Shown piece by piece: positions 9,201 to 15,000 of a stretch of 15,000 nucleotides of DNA (its first letter is position 1; each line of letters opens with the position of its first letter). The DNA is taken from the NCBI GenBank assembly GCA_009760855.2, contig WPIO01000223.1, positions 217,501 to 232,500 on the forward strand, given 5' to 3'. Origin of the DNA: Cristatella mucedo. Lineage: Eukaryota > Bryozoa > Phylactolaemata > Cristatellidae. The position numbers were made by a program, and so were the translations under genes. The notes below the pieces were generated by a model, which worked only from the letters and a program-made list of their open reading frames with translations, was not told where the DNA came from and did no database searches.

Positions 9201-12200
9201 GGTTGCCAGTGTTTGCAAGCCATGCTCTGTGAACTGTGGTTCTTGTGATCAGGCATTGCAGATCTTGTTAGGTGTTCATTGCAATTGCTTTGCATTTAAG
9301 CACGATGTCGGTGCATTTTAAGAACGTGCATGTAGCTGAAACTATTGCAGTCGCCCTGATCGATGCATTATCAAATTGCTTTAGTAGACCGTTGGACACT
9401 CCCAATAGCTCTGCTGCACTGGCTGACAAAGTTCTAAAGTGATCGCCGGGAGGCAACTCAAGAGATTAGAAGCTTGGATGTCCGGTGGGCTGCATTGAGC
9501 AGCTCTGCATATGGAGCATATTAGTGTGGTGCTAGCTTGCGTTGTCATTGTAGGAGTTGCTGTCCGCGCACGTTCTTCGCAGCCCGTTCCTGCTGCCCCT
9601 CATCTGCTACAGCTGTCAGCCGAAGGAGAACAGCATCACAGGGTAAAGTGGTGCAGTGGCCCTGTCAGTCGCCCAATCTCTTGTCATCTCTCATTTTTTT
9701 CTCCCACTCTCACCCTCTATTTTCCTTTTGCTATTTTGCTCTCTCACCCAGTCTCTCTCTCTTTCTCTCTTTATCTTTCTCTTAGTTTCCATAACTTTCC
9801 CCTCTCTTTCTCTCTCCCTCTTTTTTAGTTTGTCACCATCTCTCAGTCTGACAAAATCTCATTCCTCTCTTGCTCTTTCTCCTCCAGTCTTTTACTCTCT
9901 ACCCCTTATATCTTTTCTCCAGTCTCTCTTTTTTAGGCCTCTCTCCCCCATGCCTCTGTTTACCATGTCATCTCTGCCCAATTTTCGTGTGATCTCCTCT
10001 GCCACCAATCATCTGTAAGCAGATTATGTGGAGCATAAGTTATTTGGCTTGGTTGCTGCCTACATGCAAGGAAGTAGAGGCAACTTGCCTGCCTCTGTGT
10101 GCACGTGAATGCATGCAGCACTGGCATGATTATGTTCACTCTTCTTTCCATAGTCCTGTTGACTTGAGCAAGCTATCGAGCTTGTCTGCACATTCCTGTG
10201 GGAGCATTTGTGCATTCGTGCATGTATTGCACTCACCTCGTGCTCTTGCTTGTGCTCACATAAGCGCAAACGCCGGCACAAACACAGGCACACTAAGAAA
10301 CATGCTTGCATGAGCATTATTATGCTTTGCAGGACTTGTGGTATTCAGCACCCTAATAGATCGATGAAAACAATTTTCACAGCATTGAAAATATTGCAGT
10401 CTGCCGGACAGGCTCGCAGGACTGCTTGCAGCCAGGAGAGCTCGTCAAATCTGTGCGTTGGCCATGCACGTCTGTGTGCTTGTGCAAATTGTCTACGAAC
10501 GAGTTGCGGGGACGGAGGGTCGAGGGGCACTATCTGCTCTCACTCGAATTCTCTCCCGGCTCCATTGGTGGAGTGAGGGGGGGGGGGTTGGTGCTCAGAG
10601 TCATGCATCCAGCAGAGTCAGTCTATTGGGAATAGGTTATTCATGTCTGAAGCAACAGTGTTCTTGGAATCAAGTGTGTCTGCTGCACCAGACTAGGAAG
10701 AAATGCTTTAGCCATTTGCCATGCGAATTCCGGGATATCGACAAGTGTACTAAGTTACCCCTGCCAGATTTCACGTTTCACCAGTGAGACCTTAAAGGGA
10801 TTGGGCATCCACTCTGACACTCCTAAGGTCGAGGTCGCTACTTGCCGGTTCCGACATGTGAAACGCTGTGCTCGAGAGCTATAGCTAGCTGGCCTGCAGT
10901 GCTTACAAGTGCCTGCAGCCTGAGCAGCTTAAGATCCAGTGGTCACTCGGAAGCGGCTGGGCAAAAGTGCTCTAAAGCTCCGCCTCTGTCCGGCAGCTCA
11001 GGTGCTTCTGTCGCTTGCAGAGCTGCTGCTTCAGCTCCGATGCTGGTCATCATCCCGTGATGCCAAGTCGGGATGCTGGCCCAAACCCAGATACGCGTCA
11101 GTCGGCTCTTTCTTTTCGCTGCCAAAATATCGTTGCCAGAGTGACATGCTGATGCAACTGAATTACTTATATCGGGGTGGGGTACCATCTGAGGATCGTT
11201 GGGTTGTGTAAAGTGATTGCCTAAGGTGGCTTCGTTGTCCTCTCACCACCTATCTGAATACTTTAGGCCAGTGCTGGCACGAATCATTACAATGCACTTG
11301 TGCGACTTAGTCTAGCTTAGCGGGATGGTGCCATCAAAGCTAGATATTCCATTACAGCCCAGAGCTAGCTGAAGGGTTGGAGCACCAGTCCTGGCGGTCA
11401 AAAGTTGCACTTTCGAATTCTGCAGGTGTAGGATGAGTGATTTTCTGCTCGGAGCTATTCTAGCTCTCGGATTTTGTCTGTGCAATTAGATGAAGTTTAA
11501 TCACTATAAATAGAGGTTAGTATGCATTTTCTTGCAGACAGACTCATTGGTTCTTGACAGAATGTTCTTCAATAGCAGCTTAGCTTTCAATTTTTAGGCA
11601 GCCGTCGGACAGCCAGTTTTCAGGCTGGGTAGCACGATTGTGGGAAAATTCACCTAGCTCTAACCTTGCGCTCTCTTTTTGTTTTACGAAAACCAAGCAG
11701 ATCCTGCTCACTCTGTAGACTCTCTGCATAGTTTGCAGAGGTCGGAAAACTCCGATCATTAGGCCAGATATGGCCTGGCTAGTACTCCAGTCCGGCATAA
11801 CGCCCCCTAGTTATTTATTAACGCTTCCGGCCTAATTTTTTTGTCATGGTTTTATTCACATTCATTACGGTTCGTTGCAGCTCAAGCTGTCTGTGGCCTG
11901 TGTTTATTTTTTGAACCGACATCAGGCGCTTGTGTGAAACTGAAGTGGCTGACCGGGTAGGGGTGATTCCCGTTTGCATCTGTGGGTCTTTTGCGACCGT
12001 TTGTTCGCCTGACCACGCTCCCTCTGGGCGGCACTGTGGAGTGGGCGCGGTTTCTTCTGGCCTTGTGTTGTGCCTTCTTGACCTCCTGAAATGGCCTGTA
12101 GTGGTTCGAAAAATTTGCCGACCCCTGCTCTAGTGCATCGAAAGCTGACCGTTCAATTTAATGTCACACCAACGAGTCTGTCTGCAAGTCTTTCTCAATC

Positions 12201-12575
12201 ACATGGGCTCTTTCTTTTGAGATTATCAAGTTATGCGATGTGTAATTTAGAACTTTGTTGCTGCACGTGGTCAACACATGCACAGGCATTTTTGCAGTTT
12301 GACAGAAAGAGCAGCCAATGGCCACATACAGTAGATCTGAAAGCAGGCAGCTCTTGCCTTAAGCAGGAATTGATCCTATGACTTTCACGGTCTAGTAGGC
12401 TACTTCTGAAAGGCCTACAATTGTTATTCACTTCTGTTCGATGGTGCATAGCTCTGCTTTGAAGACGCAGCCCCGAAGCATTTTTTGATTTAAATCTCTA
12501 GAAATTCGTACACTCGTCTGTAAATGTAAAGTGCCTATAAAGAGATCGAGTTCTCTGGAGGCGATATATCAAATG

Positions 12576-12606
<31 letters not shown>

Positions 12607-14841
12607 TGAGCTATTAGATGCACAGCTCGACAGACCCTTTCGACCTGTACTAAAACATATACCTCTCTGGCACCTCTAAATCACGTGACCATCCATAACA
12701 AAAGTGAGAACCCTCCGCCAGCAAAGCCGACACCGAGTATGACACATTGAAGGTGCATCTCTTTAGCAATTCGTTTTGTGCCACTTAAAACACACAGGCA
12801 TCTTCTTCTCAGGAGAAACCAAGCCCCTGTTGCAGACCGAAGGTACCATCCTGGAAATTTTCAACAGTCACACTCTCTAAATGTGGAGGCCTCTATCCTT
12901 CTGCTACTCAGGGGGTGGCTACCGATGTTTCCTGGTGATTAGTGGCCAAGGGGCTGGGTATTTAGGTCACGGTGCTTGCATGGCTGCATCGTCGATTGAG
13001 GCAGCCTGACACCTTCCACCTCTTCAGGACGACCAATAAAGGGGTCTTTAATCTCCCTCCAGTCTGCCCTATTGCTACAAGCACGTTGTAGCAGCTTCTA
13101 CGTGTTGACAGAATTAGGGCACTCCTAGCGGTGGTAGTTGCAGCCTCTGCACGACTAATGCCTACAAAGCCCCGAGCTATCAAATAACGGCTAGCTGCTT
13201 GTCGGTGCACCACCAATGCGTTCATGTTTGTCGATAACAGACCATGAAAAAGAGCGCACATACCTTAACATAACAAGTCTGTATCCATAGGGAAGTCTGC
13301 TCGGCGGTGAGGAAGGGTTGCATGCGTGAAAAATAGACATGTAGCAACTGCCATACGGCCCAGAGATGGCCTTGATAGCTCAATCAGCTCAAGTTCCAAG
13401 GTGTACCAACTCCTGGAGCACAACTGACAGGCTATTGCACAGCTTTGGCTCTAATGCTTCGCTGGCCATAGATTGTTGCATAATCTGTTCCTAACCGCTA
13501 AACTTCTAACCCAAAAATGAATATAAGTATTAGTCTTTGTTACTTAGCACTCAGCCGGTTCACTATACCCTTTCTGGCCACGTGCTAGAGAGAGAGAGAG
13601 AGAGATGAGCATATCCGGCACACTTTTGTAGGCCTCCGTATTATGCGCTGATGTTTCCGCTGATGAGCGGAGGCGATCTACGAAGCTGCCTATTTGACAA
13701 GGGCGATGCATGGGCAGTTGAGCAGCTGCCGTGGAAGGCCCGCGTGTGCATCGCCCACCAGGTTGCTGTGGCACTGCAGACGTTGCACACCAACATACCT
13801 GGACGCAGGTGAGAGTTACTGCCTGAGTCGGTGCAGGCAGCGGTCAGTGTCTCGGCTTGATTTGAGCTTTAGCCTAGCCGATTGCAAGCTGTGCACATCA
13901 CACAATGCATGTGGGAGCTTCAAGTTATGCACTCTTCTCTTGGCCGCAATGAGTTTTGTGCTGCTATTGAGCCAGCTACCGGTACACCTTGACATCCCCA
14001 GAAGCAGTCAGCGCATCCAACAGGCAATTGCCTGTTTCCCACCCAAGCCATCGGCATTCTGGCCGGCTCAGTGCTTGCCTTTCGGTGCTCTTAGCACTAC
14101 CATCGCCTGAGCAGCTGCCTATCTAATTACAGCAGACAGGAAGTGGGGCACTCAGGTAGGCAGGAAGTGGGGCACCCGTCCCAAGGTGCTGGATCTGGTG
14201 GTGTCAAAGTGGGCCATTAATAAGGGGGCAGCAGCACCATCACCTGCTTGGTTTGTCCCCTGGCCTGCGAAATATCCTAGGAACGTCACTGCAGCCGAGT
14301 TATGGCATCGGCTCATGTGTGCTCAGTGGCATTCCTGTGCTGCATTCCTGTGTTGCATTCCTGTGCTGCATTCCTGTGCTGCATTCCTGTGCTGCATTCC
14401 TGTGCTGCATTCCTGTGCTGCATTCCTGTGCTGCATTCTTGTGCTGCATTCCCGTGCTGCATTCCCGTGCTGCATTCCCGTGCTGCATTCTCGTGCTGCA
14501 TTCCCGTGCTGCATTCCCGTGCTGCATTCTCGTGCTGCATTCTCGTGCTGCATTCTCGTGCTGCATTCTCGTGCTCCTAGTGCTGCCGCGATGCTGGGCT
14601 CGATGCGTCGCTCTTGCAACACTCAGGCAAGCCATCGTCCATCGTGACGTTAAGAGCGCCAACATTCTGCTGGATGCCTTTGGCAATGCCAGACTCGCCG
14701 ACACAGGACTGTCGCAGGAGCTCGGCGAAGGGAAGTCGGCCATCTCTAGAACGACCAGCCCGGGCACGGGCGGCTACTGCCATCCAGCTGCCAGTGAAGG
14801 GCCTTACTACGTGCACTACGACTGGTTCTCATTCGGTGTGG
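2793..14841 (+). CDS. DED-protein kinase gene (IRAK/Pelle-like TKL kinase), spliced, 3' end beyond window
   Basis: Seven exons: 2793-2856, 3337-3822, 6176-6418, 8202-8317, 9554-9642, 13632-13808, 14627-14841. Junction phases are 1, 1, 1, 0, 2 and 2, and every pair matches, giving 463 codons plus one base. Residues about 20-95 form a death effector domain, with KFLL at 40-43 and the RxDLL motif at 85-89. Residues 96-240 are a linker. The kinase domain follows: Gly-rich loop GSGRSADVYKG (255-265), VAVK lysine K284, helix-C Glu E304, likely gatekeeper F341, HRDVKSANILLD (397-408) with D399, K401 and N404, then D417 in an altered DFG (DTG), and helix-F Asp D457. The HRDVKSxNILLD pattern and the LPWKAR...LHT segment resemble IRAK/Pelle and plant receptor-like kinases. 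All catalytic residues are present, so activity is plausible. By family analogy it would be a cytosolic Ser/Thr kinase recruited by DED contacts in immune or death signalling; that role is inference. There is no signal peptide in the model. Exon boundaries were read by eye; I am confident in the kinase and DED, less so in the first coding exon. Confidence 0.85.
3145..3246. repeat. (CT)n microsatellite upstream of the DED exon
   Basis: Near-pure CT from 3145 to 3228 with one interruption, then a second CTCTCTCTC run after TAGG. It ends about 90 bp before the exon at 3337 and extends the pyrimidine-rich approach to that acceptor. Antisense reading gives Arg-Glu repeats that are not a gene. Confidence 0.97.
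3337..3822 (+). CDS. coding exon 2: death effector domain and helical linker
   Basis: The acceptor has a strong pyrimidine tract (3301-3336, ending ttccag) and the donor is ACAG|GTAGCT. The exon encodes residues 22-183. Residues 22-96 are a death effector domain: SRDLTSGDV, IKFLLAD, AVDLF, LDFLALLLSLLGRRDLLEELL. They carry the RxDLL signature and a typical six-helix length. After a Pro/Gln-rich stretch (PQQPLPP) comes a predicted helical segment at about residues 108-183, rich in Leu, Glu, Lys and Arg, with two well-placed Trp. I do not recognise this segment; it could be a diverged second death-fold domain. A second donor in the same phase (GTTC|GTAAGC, exon end 3801) would shorten the exon by seven codons. 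There is no in-frame ATG before about residue 130, so the start must lie upstream. Confidence 0.85.
3823..4202 (+). other. intronic in-frame extension of the DED exon
   Basis: Past the donor at 3822/3823 the DED frame stays open for about 126 more codons to a stop at 4200-4202. The DNA is GC-rich and contains diverged repeats of a CGCCATGGC-GCTC unit (3851 and 3908). The extension is Ala/Arg/Cys-rich and ends with a hydrophobic stretch (about 4087-4125, IALLSLFLLLF). If the intron is retained it would give a DED-only protein. I see no domain in it; it may be chance. Confidence 0.4.
4203..4909. other. intron sequence with nothing recognised
   Basis: AT-rich intron between the DED exon and the LINE relic. 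A TATATAAAA-like string occurs at about 4273 but no gene follows it. A 62-codon plus-strand ORF at 4638-4826 has no recognisable domain and no flanking splice logic. Confidence 0.5.
4910..5886 (-). mobile_element. 5'-truncated LINE relic of the L2/CR1 type
   Basis: On the minus strand the region encodes the C-terminal part of a non-LTR reverse transcriptase polyprotein: LGVMFQSDLSLDDHI, SRFDFCNSLLAGL, NSAARLVSREHR, ITPLLADLHWLPVKQQIDFK, and YLSDLL. It ends FGDRAF...WNPL, then FNEKFKMHLFRTAL after a frameshift. These are hallmark blocks of the L2/CR1 group. One in-frame TGA (about 5659-5661), a stop at 5233-5235 and the frameshift show decay. The 3' tail (4915-4990, minus) reads AAGTGCC...GAGTTCTCTGAGG...ATTACTATTATT. 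The catalytic YADD region is absent (5' truncation). Confidence 0.88.
6003..6039 (+). mobile_element. LINE/SINE 3'-tail fragment
   Basis: GAGATTAAGTACTCTTAG...GTATACAAACGAATT matches the tail of the SINE at 6815-7019 (GAGATTAGGTTCTCTTGAGG...CTATACAAATGAATT). No clear tRNA-like head is visible upstream; a G-run lies at 5901-5915. It ends about 135 bp before the exon at 6176. Confidence 0.5.
6176..6418 (+). CDS. coding exon 3: linker and kinase glycine-rich loop
   Basis: The acceptor is gctatttgcag|GT and the phase is 1 on both sides. It encodes residues 184-264. The first about 55 residues are polar (Gln, Asp, Glu, Ser) and probably disordered. The end reads IDVKFMTECYDKTN then SVGSGRSADVYK, which matches the segment before the kinase and the nucleotide-binding loop of IRAK/receptor-like kinases (F...T..F....LGxGxFGxVYKG). 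The third loop glycine is Ala (A260). The donor AAAG|GTTGGT is weak, but the phase and the protein junction YKG|F support it. Confidence 0.85.
6419..6734. other. intron sequence with nothing recognised
   Basis: Start of the intron after the glycine-loop exon. The exon frame continues for 80 bases to a stop at 6496-6498. No repeat or gene is recognised before the LINE relic. Confidence 0.5.
6735..7289 (-). mobile_element. second LINE relic of the same family, split by a SINE
   Basis: Nucleotide alignment with the first relic is clear on both sides of the insertion. 6735-6814 matches about 5325-5400 (GATTCCGAAAAGCAG, GGTACGATGCTTAGCCTG). 7020-7289 matches about 5400-5680 (AAAACCTTGAAGTCGAT, AGCAAGCAGTGAGTTACAGA). 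The minus strand still reads FDFCNSLLASL and CLQLVQNSA before frames are lost. Both ends are truncated relative to the first copy. Confidence 0.88.
6815..7019 (+). mobile_element. tRNA-derived SINE nested in the LINE relic, with target-site duplication
   Basis: The head has an A box TGGTCCAGTGG (about 6847) and a B-box-like GGGCTCGAGCCC (about 6895). The body ends AAGTGCCTGAATAGAGATTAGGTTCTC..., the same tail as the LINE in this window, then (ATT)n. A second copy of the tail follows (AGTTCTCTTAGTGCGCTATGCAAACGAATTA). The hexamer GTAAAG occurs on both sides (6809-6814, 7020-7025), and the LINE sequence resumes exactly there, so the insertion and its duplication are well defined. Confidence 0.82.
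7290..8201. other. intron sequence with nothing recognised
   Basis: A poly-G run at 7449-7461 and short antisense ORFs only. No domain or repeat family is recognised. Confidence 0.5.
8202..8317 (+). CDS. coding exon 4: kinase beta-3 strand with catalytic lysine
   Basis: The acceptor ...tgcattttag|GA enters in phase 1 and the donor CGG|GTGAGC leaves in phase 0. It encodes residues 265-303. Residues 279-286 read LEVAVKVL, with the ATP-anchoring lysine K284, followed by the start of helix C (NQFHKYFCR). The frame stays open past the donor, but that extension is Cys/Ser-rich and has no kinase-like pattern. Confidence 0.88.
8440..9180. other. GC-rich intron block of unknown origin
   Basis: Its composition differs from the AT-rich flanks: rich in C, A and CpG, with AAC/CCA strings and a local GACG-type repeat (8646-8670). 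Short ORFs occur on both strands but none has a recognisable domain or splice support. It may be an inserted, unclassified element. No terminal repeats were found by eye. Confidence 0.35.
8471..8502. repeat. 16-bp tandem duplication
   Basis: Two adjacent copies of CGCCATACTCCGGCC(G/A), at 8471-8486 and 8487-8502, at the start of a GC-rich block in the intron. Confidence 0.9.
9554..9642 (+). CDS. coding exon 5: kinase helix C and beta-4
   Basis: A short 89-nt exon lying in a frame with no long ORF around it. Acceptor ttgtcattgtag|GAG is phase 0; donor ACAGG|GTAAAG is phase 2. It encodes residues 304-332, beginning ELLSAHVLRSPFLLPLI, which fits the helix-C/beta-4 pattern E...L..LRHPNLLPLIG. 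The first codon is the conserved helix-C glutamate E304. The phases match exons 8202-8317 and 13632-13808, and the exon fills exactly the part of the N-lobe otherwise missing, so I consider it real. Confidence 0.85.
9661..9960 (+). repeat. pyrimidine-rich (CT/TTCTC) intron block
   Basis: About 300 bp of degenerate TCTC/TTTC sequence starting 18 bp after the donor of the helix-C exon. Open frames over it are Ser/Leu/Phe-rich low complexity, not genes. It could bind pyrimidine-tract proteins in the pre-mRNA, which is inference. Confidence 0.75.
9961..12100. other. long intron part with nothing recognised
   Basis: Contains a G-run at 10576-10587 and alternating CA/TG-rich text near 10080-10310. 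Several ORFs of 60-122 codons overlap on both strands, but none shows a domain, codon bias or splice sites that would fit the kinase gene. Confidence 0.45.
12101..12127 (-). mobile_element. probable hAT-type transposon terminus
   Basis: On the minus strand the sequence begins CAGGGGTCGGCAAATTTTTC, matching the CAGGGGTCGGCAA-type terminal inverted repeat typical of hAT DNA transposons and their MITEs. The flanking 8 bp would be CTCTAGTG (12128-12135), the right size for a hAT duplication. I could not find the matching left end, so this is a solo or decayed terminus. The GC-rich stretch 11930-12100 may be its body. Confidence 0.45.
12525..12606 (+). mobile_element. LINE/SINE tail with (TTA)n
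   Basis: AAAGTGCCTATAAAGAGATCGAGTTCTCTGGAGG followed by a pure TTA run (12578-12606) matches the LINE tail at 4915-4990 and the SINE tail at about 6915-6980. A B-box-like GGATCAATTCC lies on the minus strand at about 12365, in a tRNA-like context. It faces the other way, so it probably belongs to another element. Confidence 0.65.
12607..13586. other. intron part with nothing recognised
   Basis: A 99-codon minus-strand ORF at 12962-13261 is the longest open frame. I recognise no domain in it and no element boundary around it. Confidence 0.45.
13587..13605. repeat. (AG)n microsatellite
   Basis: About nine AG dinucleotides ending 26 bp before the exon at 13632, just where the branch point and pyrimidine tract are expected. 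Confidence 0.9.
13632..13808 (+). CDS. coding exon 6: kinase hinge and helices D-E
   Basis: Acceptor cacacttttgtag|G is phase 2; donor CGCAG|GTGAGA is phase 2. It encodes residues 333-391. PPYYALMFPLMSGGDLRSCL corresponds to beta-5, the hinge and helix D of kinases of the LVYEYMPNGSLxxxL type, placing the gatekeeper at F341 (usually Tyr in IRAKs). LPWKARVCIAHQVAVALQTL corresponds to helix E. No stop or frameshift occurs. An (AG)n tract lies 26 bp upstream of the acceptor. Confidence 0.9.
13809..14330. other. intron between kinase exons 6 and 7, 5' part
   Basis: No gene is recognised; a 138-codon ORF (13694-14110) overlaps the exon in a different frame and is not supported. It contains a short direct repeat, CAGGAAGTGGGGCAC, at 14137-14151 and 14161-14175 (period 24). 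Confidence 0.5.
14331..14577. repeat. 13-bp minisatellite, 19 units
   Basis: Units of ATTCCTGTGCTGC in perfect 13-bp register with no indels. Units 1-8 carry CCTGT (unit 2 with one change), unit 9 CTTGT, and units 10-19 CCCGT or CTCGT. The last unit ends CTCC. Because 13 is not a multiple of 3 and the unit has no stop in any phase, it creates Cys/Ala/Leu/His ORFs on the plus strand and Gln/His/Asn ORFs on the minus strand. These are not genes. It ends 49 bp before the exon at 14627. Confidence 0.97.
14627..14841 (+). CDS. coding exon 7: kinase catalytic and activation loops
   Basis: Acceptor caacactcag|G is phase 2; donor GTGTGG|GTACGT is phase 1. It encodes residues 392-463. IVHRDVKSANILLD carries the catalytic Asp D399, Lys K401 and Asn N404. 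The Mg-binding motif is ADTG (D417-T418-G419) instead of DFG. The activation loop is Ser/Thr-rich (SAISRTTSPGTGGY). The APE region reads CHPAASEG, with Ala where the Glu is expected. DWFSFGV gives the helix-F Asp D457. The rest of the C-lobe lies beyond the window. Confidence 0.9.
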
Positions 14842-14920
14842 GTACGTTTGCTCGGCCTTGGTGCATCGTGCAAGGTGGCTGCCGTCGGCGGCACCAGCCG
14901 TATGTCGCCTGTATAAAGAT

Positions 14921-15000
14921 GAAGGACCTAAAGATGGTGAAACAACCTTGAAGTCCCTGGGCTGCCTAACCGACAGCCAGTGCAGGGCGATGAGAGTTAG
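14921..15000 (-). mobile_element. third LINE relic, cut by the window edge
   Basis: GACCTAAAGATGGTGAAACAACCTTGAAGTC... and CAGCCAGTGCAGG match about 5410-5485 of the first relic and 7035-7100 of the second, in the same minus orientation. It begins about 80 bp after the exon donor at 14841. Confidence 0.7.

Noticed and set aside
9511-9828. ORF beginning MEHISVVLACV with hydrophobic N-terminus
   Set aside because: At first it resembled a kinase beta-4 strand, but it has the wrong phase and an upstream stop. The true exon 9554-9642 uses another frame.
9656-10018. Ser/Leu/Phe-rich ORF
   Set aside because: Low-complexity pyrimidine-rich intron sequence.
14300-14767. Minus-strand Gln/His/Asn repeat protein
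   Set aside because: Produced by the stop-free 13-bp unit, plus antisense of the kinase exon.
14253-14951. 232-codon plus-strand ORF with kinase-like C-terminus
   Set aside because: Its first half is the 13-bp minisatellite read through in frame with the kinase exon. The acceptor at 14626 and phase match to 13808 show that only 14627-14841 is coding.

Overview
The window looks like animal (metazoan), probably invertebrate, nuclear DNA. It has spliced exons with GT..AG junctions in a kept reading frame, kilobase-sized introns, long (CT)n tracts, tRNA-derived SINEs, and decayed L2/CR1-type LINE copies. A death effector domain, a fold otherwise typical of animals, points the same way. I cannot name the species, and I see no rRNA, intact tRNA gene, CRISPR array or bacterial-style operon.

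The main content is one plus-strand gene that fills most of the window and runs off the right end. I reconstruct seven coding exons: 2793-2856, 3337-3822, 6176-6418, 8202-8317, 9554-9642, 13632-13808 and 14627-14841. A likely non-coding first exon ends at the donor at 1926/1927. All six internal junctions agree in phase, giving 463 codons plus one base. The protein starts with a death effector domain (about residues 20-95), followed by a helix-rich linker and then an IRAK/Pelle/receptor-like (TKL) protein kinase domain from about residue 240. The window ends in the kinase C-lobe, just after the conserved Asp of helix F. A death-fold adaptor joined to an IRAK-type kinase suggests innate-immune or cell-death signalling, by analogy with Pelle/IRAK and RIPK, but with a DED instead of a death domain. 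This is the most interesting item here.

Layout: 1-1430 holds no recognised gene (a (CT)n tract, a short unidentified ORF, two AATAAA signals, a 27-bp duplication). 1430-1926 is a GC-rich promoter-like segment with a perfect CRE palindrome, followed by the putative 5' leader exon. 2060-2470 holds two oppositely oriented copies of a tRNA-like SINE and a 35-bp inverted repeat. Exons 2 and 3 (start codon and DED) follow. The intron before exon 4 carries an L2/CR1-like LINE relic (4910-5886, minus). The intron before exon 5 carries a second relic of the same family (6735-7289, minus), split by a SINE (6815-7019) with a matching gtaaag duplication on both sides. The next introns contain a GC-rich unexplained block (8440-9180), a pyrimidine-rich block (9661-9960), a probable hAT transposon end (12101-12127) and another LINE/SINE tail (12525-12606). 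A 13-bp minisatellite of 19 units ends 49 bp before exon 8, and a third LINE relic begins at the right edge.

Many long open frames here are artefacts of repeats: the CT tracts, the 13-bp minisatellite (open in several frames on both strands), and antisense shadows of exon 3.
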